From Clostridia bacterium (lineage in GTDB: Bacteria; Bacillota_A; Clostridia; Oscillospirales; SIG627), in NCBI GenBank assembly GCA_017508505.1, contig JAFVYT010000165.1:1-10661 (forward strand): a stretch of DNA of 10,661 bases, given 5' to 3'. Below, one piece after another: positions 4,662 through 10,661 of this stretch. The notes beneath the pieces were generated by a model, which worked only from the letters and a program-made list of their open reading frames with translations, was not told the origin of the DNA and did no database searches. The position numbers were made by a program, and so were the translations under genes. Positions within the stretch are counted from its first letter, which is position 1; every line of letters starts with the position of its first letter.

Positions 4662-6317
4662 ATGGCAAAGGGGAAAGCAAATTTCTCCCTGTCGGGGCTT
4701 TTGTGCGATCTGGGAGATAAGATCCTGTTCTGTCCCCCCTCTGAATTTCGCACCGCGTCTCCCGAAGAGAATGAAAAAAAGCGGGATTCCCGCCTGCTTC
4801 CTTATAAAATGAAGGTCAAGACCGCTCTGTCCAAGATGACGGAGCAAAGTGCGGTCCTTGCGGCGGTGCGCGGTGGAATCCGCTGGTTTTTATCCCTGAA
4901 AATCCGATCCTTTGCGGTGTTCTTCTTTGCCTGTGGTTTCGTGCAGATCCTTTCCTTTTTCCTTGGCTCGGTTCGGGGGGATTGGGGGCGTGAGGACAAC
5001 CTTTTATTCGGCGTGGTGCAGATGCTTCTTACTTTGATCTGCTCCTTTGCAAGGGGGGACGTGACGGGTGCACTGAAGCGATCCTTTTTGCACAAGGGCG
5101 TGCTCGGTCCCTTGGTGGGGCTGCATTCGTGGCAGTATCCTGTGCAAAAGAGCCATGACGGCATTGTCTGGATGCTTCTTATTGGATTGGGAACGGGAGC
5201 GCTCTCCTTTTTCCTGTCTCCCGTTTGGATCCTGTACGGGCTGATTTTCCTGACGGTAGCGCTGTTCCTCTTCTTTTGTCCCGAGGCGGGGCTTGTCATC
5301 GGAGCTTTCGGAGGGCTCTTTTTGCCCCGAACGCTTTTGTACGTTTTTGCCTGCCTGACGCTGATTTCCTTTGTGTTCAAGTGCTGTCTCGGAAAGCGCA
5401 GCTTGGTTCTTTCTCCAATGGATCTTTTGGTGCTTTTGTTCTTTTTGCCCTTTCTTTCCGTCGGCTCGGCGAGCCCGGTGGCGGGAGCCTTCTTCCTGTT
5501 TTTTCTGTATTTTGCGGCTTCGGGGCTTCTTCGCACGGTGGACGGAATCGGACGCTTCTTTGATGCCCTATGTCTCGGAGGAGTTTTTTTGGCTCTTATG
5601 ATGCTTGCTCGGGAGGGCATCGCGCTGGCGTTTCCCGGGGCGTTTCTGCGCTTTCCCGATCTGGGACGGCTTTTCTTTGTTTTACCTACCGAGGAAAACG
5701 GGATTCTCATTGCGATGCTTTGCCCATTGCTTCTCGGCCAGATCCGCCGTACTGCATCGGTGGGAAAGCGCTTTGGCTCGCTGCTCTCCCTCATCCTTTG
5801 CCTGCCGGCGCTTTTCGTGGTGAGAGAAAGCAACGTTTGGCTTGCGCTGTTCGTGAGCGCCACGGTATTTTTTGTCTTTTCCTTTCGCCCCGGGCTTTTG
5901 ATTGCCTGTATTACGGGGCTTTTGACCATGATTGCCTTCCGCCTTTTGCCTACGGAGCTTCTGGTGAGAATTCTTTCCTTTTTCGGAATGGATGCGGGAA
6001 GTCTCGTTTTGTCCGGTGAACGGGAGCAAAGCTTTTTGGCGCTGCTTCGGAACGGTGGCGTGATCTGGCTTTTGCTGTTTGCTTCCGTGGTGCTTTGGTT
6101 CTTTTATGAATGCGTACGCTTTTGTACCAAAACCACCGAGACCGGTCTGCACCCCTCGGTGCTCGGAGCGCTTTGCTCCGTGACGGTGTTTTGCTGCGTC
6201 ACGGTGCAGGAGCTTTTCCCCGATTGGCGCGCACTGTGTTTGGTCGCACTTCTTCTTGCGGTGCCTGCCGCTTCTCGCCGCGCTGCGATTCGAGAAGAAG
6301 TTCGCCTGCCGTATTAA
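4662..6317 (+). CDS. Polytopic membrane protein, O-antigen ligase/polymerase-like
   Basis: The 551-residue product has a polar N-terminus of about 80 residues predicted cytoplasmic, then roughly 13-16 hydrophobic segments between about residues 82 and 537. The second half resembles the O-antigen ligase (WaaL/Wzy) domain. TEENGILIAMLCPLLLG (about 343-359) sits where that family has an N-x-x-A helix, and RESNVWLALFVSATVFF (388-404) where it has an SRG-type helix. EREQSFLALLRNGGVIWLLLF (453-473) sits where it has H-N-x-x-L followed by a G-x-x-G helix. The large extracytoplasmic loop before this point is very short, and the catalytic-type His is not seen, so transferase activity is doubtful. It starts at ATG with AAAGGAGG (4647-4654), 20 nt after trmD. 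Assignment rests on topology and pattern only. Confidence 0.65.
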   Translation: MAKGKANFSLSGLLCDLGDKILFCPPSEFRTASPEENEKKRDSRLLPYKMKVKTALSKMTEQSAVLAAVRGGIRWFLSLKIRSFAVFFFACGFVQILSFFLGSVRGDWGREDNLLFGVVQMLLTLICSFARGDVTGALKRSFLHKGVLGPLVGLHSWQYPVQKSHDGIVWMLLIGLGTGALSFFLSPVWILYGLIFLTVALFLFFCPEAGLVIGAFGGLFLPRTLLYVFACLTLISFVFKCCLGKRSLVLSPMDLLVLLFFLPFLSVGSASPVAGAFFLFFLYFAASGLLRTVDGIGRFFDALCLGGVFLALMMLAREGIALAFPGAFLRFPDLGRLFFVLPTEENGILIAMLCPLLLGQIRRTASVGKRFGSLLSLILCLPALFVVRESNVWLALFVSATVFFVFSFRPGLLIACITGLLTMIAFRLLPTELLVRILSFFGMDAGSLVLSGEREQSFLALLRNGGVIWLLLFASVVLWFFYECVRFCTKTTETGLHPSVLGALCSVTVFCCVTVQELFPDWRALCLVALLLAVPAASRRAAIREEVRLPY

Positions 6318-6329
6318 GGAGGGATCGGG

Positions 6330-6737
6330 ATGAAACGACGAGAAAAAAAGGAAGCCGTCACCGTCCGCTTTTCCTATCTGGACGTGTTTTTTCTGCTTTT
6401 GGCAGGGTGTGTGCTCAGCTTGGGAATCTACTTTTTTGCGGAGGATTCCGAGGCCAAGGAGAACATTTCCCATTATTGTGTGGAGGCGCGGGCGGAATAC
6501 CGTGAGGAGCTATATTCCGTCATTCCCATTGCAGAGGAGACGGTGTATGACTCCGAGGGGAGACCCATCGGCACCGTCGCAAGCTGCACGGTTTCGGGCT
6601 CCGAGGTGTGGATCGAATTGGAGCTTGCGGGGGTAAAGCCCAACGAGGGCGAGACGATGACGCTGGAAACGGCCCGTGCCGTGAAGGAAGTTGAAATCAT
6701 CCGTGTGACGAAGACGGAGAAGGGAGGAGCAGTATGA
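6330..6737 (+). CDS. DUF4330-like single-pass membrane protein (first of a tandem pair)
   Basis: The function is unknown. The 135-residue product has a basic N-terminus, one membrane segment (about residues 16-36, LDVFFLLLAGCVLSLGIYFF) and an extracytoplasmic beta-rich domain. The phrase ETVYDSEGRPIGTVASC (about 69-85) is typical of DUF4330-like domains, where a G-x-x-I/L-G-x-V turn recurs. GCVLSLG holds a lone Cys but no convincing lipobox, so I take this as a membrane anchor, not a lipoprotein. The ribosome binding site AAGGAGGG overlaps the stop of the upstream gene, and the end overlaps the next gene by 4 nt (ATGA), which indicates tight translational coupling. Pairing with a ligase-like protein suggests an envelope role; that is inference. 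Confidence 0.6.
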   Translation: MKRREKKEAVTVRFSYLDVFFLLLAGCVLSLGIYFFAEDSEAKENISHYCVEARAEYREELYSVIPIAEETVYDSEGRPIGTVASCTVSGSEVWIELELAGVKPNEGETMTLETARAVKEVEIIRVTKTEKGGAV

Positions 6738-7201
6738 CCCGAAAAAGCAGAATCGGATTTTCCGTGTTAGACCTTGTCCTTGTGGTTTTGGTGGCAGCCT
6801 GCATCCTTTCCACCGTATTTCAGGATCAGATTCGCGGTTTTCTGGGAACAGATTCCGGCGAAAACGTGGAGGTCACCTTCCTTGTGGAGAAGGTCACCGA
6901 GGAGGCACGCAACCATCCCGAGGCGGGGGAGACCGTCCTTTTGGGAGAGAACGGTGCCCCCCTCGGCACCATCCGGTCCGTTTCGGAAATGAAAAGCGTG
7001 TATGCGAGCATCCTTAATTCTGAGGATGAGATGGAGGTTTTGACCCTTACCTGCAAAATGGAGGCAAAGGCCACCGAGACCGAGCTTGGCTACGAGATCG
7101 CGGGGGTCACCGTAAAGCCCGGTGCTACCTTTGCGGTTCAGACCCCGAGCGCCAGCTTCGTGATGCTGGTCACTGTGGTCAAGCCCATTGAAAACGATTA
7201 A
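6734..7201 (+). CDS. DUF4330-like single-pass membrane protein (second of a tandem pair)
   Basis: The function is unknown. The 155-residue product shares its plan with the preceding protein: F-S-x-L-D before the membrane segment (about residues 10-29), then a domain with GETVLLGENGAPLGTIRSV (about 65-83), matching ETVYDSEGRPIGTVASC in its neighbour. Both also contain a V-K-P phrase near the end of the domain. The two are therefore probably diverged paralogues from a tandem duplication, similar in plan but with low overall identity. The second lacks the Cys in its soluble part and is about 20 residues longer. It starts in a 4-nt ATGA overlap with the first gene and ends 15 nt before htpG. Exported orientation is inferred from the basic N-terminus. 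Confidence 0.6.
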   Translation: MTRKSRIGFSVLDLVLVVLVAACILSTVFQDQIRGFLGTDSGENVEVTFLVEKVTEEARNHPEAGETVLLGENGAPLGTIRSVSEMKSVYASILNSEDEMEVLTLTCKMEAKATETELGYEIAGVTVKPGATFAVQTPSASFVMLVTVVKPIEND

Positions 7202-7216
7202 ACCCGGGAGGTAAAG

Positions 7217-9052
7217 ATGAGCGAAAACCAAAATAAAAAAGGTGGAATCAGTGTCGACACCGAGCATATTTTTCCTGTGATCAAGCGGTGGCTGTATTCC
7301 GATAAGGATATTTTCTTAAGAGAATTGATTTCCAATGCCTGCGACGCCGTGACCAAAATGAAGCGCTTGGTGTCTCTGGGAAAGGCAGAAAACAGCGAGG
7401 AGTACCGCGTGGACGTGGTGCTGGATCCCGAGCTTCGGCAGATTATCATCCGTGACAACGGCATCGGTATGACTTCTGAGGAGATCGAGCGCTATATCAA
7501 CCGAATTGCTCTTTCCGGAGCCTTGGAATTCATTGAAAAATACGAGGGAGAGGATGCCGCGGACAGCGGGATCATCGGACACTTCGGGCTTGGCTTTTAT
7601 TCGGCCTTTATGGTGGCCTCCCGCGTGGACATCAATACCCTTTCCTTTGAAGAGGGGGCCGAGAGCGCCTTCTGGAGCTGCAACGACGCAGGGGACTACG
7701 AGATGAAGCCCGGAACGAAAAAGAGCCGTGGCACCGAGATCGTTCTCCACGTGACCGAGGAGGAGAAGGGATATCTGGAAAAGCAGACCCTCCGCGGCAT
7801 TCTGGATACCTATTGCGCCTTTATGCCCACCCCCATTTATCTTTCGGTGGTGGGAGAAAACGAAGAAGAGACTCCCGTGAACGATTCCGAGCCCCTTTGG
7901 CTCAAGTCTCCCTCGGAATGCACCGACGAGGAGTACCGTGCCTTCTATAAGAAGGTGTTCCGGGACGAGCACGACCCGCTCTTCTACATTCACATCAATG
8001 CCGAATTTCCGCTGAACTTCAAGGGGATCCTGTATTTTCCCAAGCTCCGGGACGAGTACGCCGCCTTGGAGGGGCAGGTCAAGCTCTATTACAATCAGGT
8101 CTTCGTGGCGGACAACATCAAGGAGGTCATCCCCGAGTATATGATGCTTTTGCGGGGGGTTCTGGACTGTCCCGAGCTGCCCCTGAACGTATCCCGCAGT
8201 TATCTGCAGAACAGCGGCTACGTCTCCAAGATTTCCGGGCACATCACCAAGAAGATCTGCGACAAGTTCAACGCCCTCTTCCAAAACGACCGCGAGGCGC
8301 TTTCCGGCTTTTGGGATGACGTGAAGCCCTTCGTGGAGTACGGCTGCACCCGCGATCCCAAGTTTTTTGACCGTATCAAAAATATCATTTTGTATAAGAC
8401 CACCGAAGGGGAGTATCTGACGGCTCCCGAGATCCTTGAGAAGAATCGGGGCAAGGGAGAGGATAACAGTCTTTACTATACCAACGATACGCTTCAGCAG
8501 GTGGGCTATATCAACCTCTTCCGGGAGGAGGGGATCACCGTTGCGGTGATGGACGGAATCATTGATCCGCGCTTCCAGTCCTTCCTCGAGATGCAGGATC
8601 ACGCCGTCCATTTCGTCCGCATTGACTCGGAGCTGGATAAGGTTTTGAAGACCGAGGAAAAGGCCGAGGAGAACGAGGCCCTGAGTGAGATCTTCCGCTC
8701 CGTCCTTCCCGAAAACGTCACTCTGTCTCTGGAGGCGATGAAGTCCACCAAGACTCCCGCTCTTTTGACGCTTTCCGAGGAGAAGCGCCGTCTGGGCGAG
8801 ATCCTGAAGCAGTACGGCACCGCCATCCCCGGAATCAGCGTTCCCGAGGATGAGATCACCCTTGCGGTGAACGTGAATTGCCCCCTCATCGCCCGCATTG
8901 CAAGCCTTGCGGCAGACGAGAAGTCCAAGCCGAAGGCAAAGGCCCTGGCAAGACAGGTCTATATGATCGCTGTGATCTCTCAGCGCAGCTTTACCGCGGA
9001 GGAATTGCAGGAGTTTATCGATTCCAGCATCGATCTTCTGTACAACGCGTAA
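7217..9052 (+). CDS. htpG: Molecular chaperone HtpG (bacterial Hsp90)
   Basis: HtpG is the ATP-dependent Hsp90 of bacteria and works as a homodimer in the cytoplasm. The 611-residue product is near the usual length. The N-terminal GHKL ATPase domain has the expected motifs: FLRELISNACDA (Glu36, Asn40), DNGIGM (Asp80), GHFGLGFYSAF (about 121-131) and GTEIVLHV (172-179). The middle domain carries YYNQVFVADNIKEVIPEY and PLNVSRSYLQN with the catalytic-type Arg327. The C-terminal dimerisation part ends SSIDLLYNA. The ATG follows GGGAGGT (7206-7212), 15 nt after the second DUF4330-like gene. No CIRCE repeat or separate promoter is seen in that gap, so expression probably follows the rimM operon. 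The ATPase looks intact. Confidence 0.97.
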   Translation: MSENQNKKGGISVDTEHIFPVIKRWLYSDKDIFLRELISNACDAVTKMKRLVSLGKAENSEEYRVDVVLDPELRQIIIRDNGIGMTSEEIERYINRIALSGALEFIEKYEGEDAADSGIIGHFGLGFYSAFMVASRVDINTLSFEEGAESAFWSCNDAGDYEMKPGTKKSRGTEIVLHVTEEEKGYLEKQTLRGILDTYCAFMPTPIYLSVVGENEEETPVNDSEPLWLKSPSECTDEEYRAFYKKVFRDEHDPLFYIHINAEFPLNFKGILYFPKLRDEYAALEGQVKLYYNQVFVADNIKEVIPEYMMLLRGVLDCPELPLNVSRSYLQNSGYVSKISGHITKKICDKFNALFQNDREALSGFWDDVKPFVEYGCTRDPKFFDRIKNIILYKTTEGEYLTAPEILEKNRGKGEDNSLYYTNDTLQQVGYINLFREEGITVAVMDGIIDPRFQSFLEMQDHAVHFVRIDSELDKVLKTEEKAEENEALSEIFRSVLPENVTLSLEAMKSTKTPALLTLSEEKRRLGEILKQYGTAIPGISVPEDEITLAVNVNCPLIARIASLAADEKSKPKAKALARQVYMIAVISQRSFTAEELQEFIDSSIDLLYNA

Positions 9053-9081
9053 TTTGAAATTCCAATGAAGGAGAGCCTTTC

Positions 9082-9987
9082 ATGAGCAACATTCTTCGTT
9101 CCATCGGAGATTTCTTCTATTATATATGGAATCAGTTCCTTTCCATCGGTATTTCCGATATTTTGGACATCGTGATCGTTTCCGTTCTGGTGTATTACGT
9201 GTTCAACTTTGTCCGCCAAAGACGGGCGGGTAAGCTCGCCCTCGGTATTTTTGCCGTGCTTCTGGTGATGTGGATCAGCGATTTTGCGGGACTGAACGCT
9301 TTGAACTACATCCTCGAGATGGTGTTCGACGTGGGCATCATCGCCGTCATTGTCATTTTCCAGCCGGAGCTTCGCAGTGCTCTGGAGACCATGGGCGGCA
9401 ACTTCCGCAATCTGAAAAATATCACCGAGGGGCAGGAAAAGGCACAGGATAAGATGATCGAGGAGCTGTGCCTTGCGGTTACGGATCTTTCTGCCTCCCG
9501 CACCGGTGCCCTCATTGTTTTGGAGCGCACCACCCGACTGGGAGACGAGATCCGCACGGGCGTGGAGGTGGATGCCTCCGTGACCAAGCACCTCATCGAG
9601 AATATTTTCTATAATAAGGCCCCCCTGCACGACGGGGCGATGATCATCCGAGAGGGAAGGATCCACGCCTGCGGCTGTTTTCTGCCCTTGACGGGAAATC
9701 CCAATCTGCCCAATGAATTGGGAACCCGCCACAGAGCGGGGCTCGGGGTTTCCGAGATCAGCGACGCCTTCGTCATCATCGTCTCCGAGGAGACGGGCGG
9801 GATCTCCATTGCCCGCGGGGGCGAGATCGACAAGGGGGTATCTCCCCGTGCACTCCGTCACCGCCTGAACAATGAGTTCGGCCTGAACAGGGAGAAGAAA
9901 AAGAGCATCATCAAACGGAAGGGAGGAAAGGTGATTGAACAAGCTTCTGACGACGCCGCCAAAGAAAAACGCGGATCCGGGCGATAA
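9082..9987 (+). CDS. cdaA: Diadenylate cyclase CdaA (c-di-AMP synthase)
   Basis: CdaA makes the second messenger c-di-AMP from two ATP at the cytoplasmic membrane; c-di-AMP controls potassium and osmolyte uptake and cell-wall homeostasis in Bacillota. The 301-residue product has three N-terminal membrane segments (about residues 26-44, 51-67 and 78-95). A short coiled linker and the DAC catalytic domain follow, with the DGA motif at 184-186 (LHDGAMII) and the RHR motif at 216-218 (LGTRHRAGLG), both intact. The C-terminal tail beyond about residue 270 is basic and low complexity. AAGGAGAG (9068-9075) precedes the ATG. The 3' end overlaps cdaR by 53 nt. Location just upstream of cdaR is the standard arrangement; glmM is not in the window. 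Confidence 0.97.
   Translation: MSNILRSIGDFFYYIWNQFLSIGISDILDIVIVSVLVYYVFNFVRQRRAGKLALGIFAVLLVMWISDFAGLNALNYILEMVFDVGIIAVIVIFQPELRSALETMGGNFRNLKNITEGQEKAQDKMIEELCLAVTDLSASRTGALIVLERTTRLGDEIRTGVEVDASVTKHLIENIFYNKAPLHDGAMIIREGRIHACGCFLPLTGNPNLPNELGTRHRAGLGVSEISDAFVIIVSEETGGISIARGGEIDKGVSPRALRHRLNNEFGLNREKKKSIIKRKGGKVIEQASDDAAKEKRGSGR
9921..9926 (+). promoter_or_regulatory. Ribosome binding site that fixes the TTG start of cdaR
   Basis: GGGAGG lies 8 nt before the TTG at 9935-9937, inside the cdaA coding sequence. An in-frame TGA (9932-9934) sits directly before the TTG, so no earlier start is possible in this frame. Confidence 0.8.
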
Positions 9988-10661
9988 AAAGACGGATCGG
10001 CATTCCTTCCTCGCCATTCGGTTTTCCATTTTCGTAGCCTTGGTGCTGTGGTTTTACGTACAGGATGCGGAAGCACCCGACTACACCAAGACCTTTACCT
10101 CCATTCCCGTAAAGATCCAGTCCCTTTCCTCCAGTTTTTCCGTTTTGGAGGGCGGAGGCACAGCCGTGGACGTGACCCTGATCGGGAAACGGAGCACCCT
10201 GAACAAAATCAAGGTCAGCGATCTGGAGGCCTATCTGGATCTAACCAACGTCAATCAGTCGGGGCATTACGAGCCCGAGGTCAGCGTGATGCTGCCCGAG
10301 GGAACGGAGCTTTTCGACTGCTTCCCCAAAAAGGCGTCCCTTTTCATCGACGAGACCGTCTCCGCAGAGGTGGAGGTCTCGGTGGAGCTTGGCTCCTATC
10401 GGGTTCCCGAGAACACGGGCATCGAGGCCAAATCCTTGGTGGACGTGATCAGCGTAAAGGGGCCCAAGACCATTTTGAGCCGCATTGAAAAGGCCAAGGT
10501 CGTCACGGGAGATCTGGGAGACGTGTCCTCCAGCTTTGAGAAGAATCTGGAGTATCAGTTTTACGATGATAAGGGGAACGTGGTGGAGTCCCGTCACATC
10601 GTGGTGCCGGAGCAAAACGTAAAGGTGCAGTTCTCCGTATTCAAGACCCGCGTCGTCCCCC
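9935..10661 (+). CDS. cdaR: CdaA regulatory protein CdaR (YbbR-domain protein), cut by window end
   Basis: CdaR is a membrane-anchored extracytoplasmic protein that binds CdaA and modulates c-di-AMP synthesis. The visible 242 residues begin (M)NKLLTTPPKKNADPGDKK and contain one membrane segment (about residues 28-43, IRFSIFVALVLWFYV), ending in the W-F/L-Y-V pattern typical of YbbR proteins. YbbR-type repeats follow: the first about residues 60-140 (VDVTLIGKRSTLNKI), the second from about 148 (VEVSVELG, VISVKGPKTILSRIEKAKVV). The start is taken as TTG at 9935 because an in-frame TGA immediately precedes it, GGGAGG is well spaced, and no ATG or GTG occurs before the membrane segment. The gene overlaps cdaA by 53 nt. 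No stop codon occurs before the window end. Confidence 0.93.
   Translation, partial: MNKLLTTPPKKNADPGDKKTDRHSFLAIRFSIFVALVLWFYVQDAEAPDYTKTFTSIPVKIQSLSSSFSVLEGGGTAVDVTLIGKRSTLNKIKVSDLEAYLDLTNVNQSGHYEPEVSVMLPEGTELFDCFPKKASLFIDETVSAEVEVSVELGSYRVPENTGIEAKSLVDVISVKGPKTILSRIEKAKVVTGDLGDVSSSFEKNLEYQFYDDKGNVVESRHIVVPEQNVKVQFSVFKTRVVP

Noticed and set aside
4802..5929. 375-codon minus-strand open frame opposite the ligase-like gene
   Set aside because: Its translation is rich in Lys, Arg, Ser and Pro, as expected from the complement of a hydrophobic membrane protein gene; no ribosome binding site and no family.
7316..8611. 431-codon minus-strand open frame opposite htpG
   Set aside because: The opposite strand encodes an intact Hsp90 with all ATPase motifs; the antisense frame is a GC-codon-bias artefact.
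8980..10029. 349-codon minus-strand open frame opposite cdaA
   Set aside because: Antisense to intact cdaA; no domain pattern or expression signal.
10048..10488. Plus-strand open frame inside the cdaR region, considered as a gene
   Set aside because: It is in another frame than the YbbR protein, which is open throughout and matches the family; this frame gives a low-complexity Arg/Gly-rich translation.

Overview
The window reads as a chromosomal housekeeping segment of a Bacillota bacterium, most likely an uncultured member of the Clostridia. This is inferred from strong AGGAGG-type ribosome binding sites, a short one-helix SecE, an L10 leader with an attenuator-type terminator, a CdaA/CdaR pair, and DUF4330-type membrane proteins next to an O-antigen-ligase-like protein. 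I cannot place it below class. I saw no mobile element, CRISPR array, tRNA or rRNA gene.

Layout: two divergent transcription blocks meet at an A-tract-rich control region (about 3168-3442). Leftwards (minus strand) runs the classic ribosomal block rpmG - secE - nusG - rplK - rplA - rplJ - rplL, with rplL cut by the window start. It has a near-perfect sigma-A promoter before rpmG. A structured leader with three hairpins precedes rplK. A second near-perfect promoter plus an L10 leader and attenuator precede rplJ. Rightwards (plus strand) runs a tight seven-gene series: rimM - trmD - O-antigen-ligase-like membrane protein - two tandem DUF4330-like proteins - htpG - cdaA - cdaR, with cdaR cut by the window end. 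Gaps range from a 53-nt overlap to 29 nt, so this is probably one operon read from an extended -10 promoter at 3378-3407.

How the genes work together: the left block supplies ribosome parts (L33, L11, L1, L10, L7/L12), the SecE translocon subunit and the NusG elongation factor. The right block starts with ribosome and tRNA maturation (RimM, TrmD). It then passes into an envelope-flavoured set: a polytopic ligase/polymerase-like protein, two membrane-anchored DUF4330-like proteins, and the c-di-AMP synthase CdaA with its regulator CdaR. The chaperone HtpG sits between these.

The points most worth a second look are: a NusG whose KOW domain has lost the usual Phe of the FGR motif; an 11-nt sequence shared by the rplJ and rplK leaders; the ligase-like protein with a collapsed catalytic loop plus its two DUF4330-like partners; and cdaR starting at a TTG codon inside cdaA, which start-codon-limited gene finders would miss.
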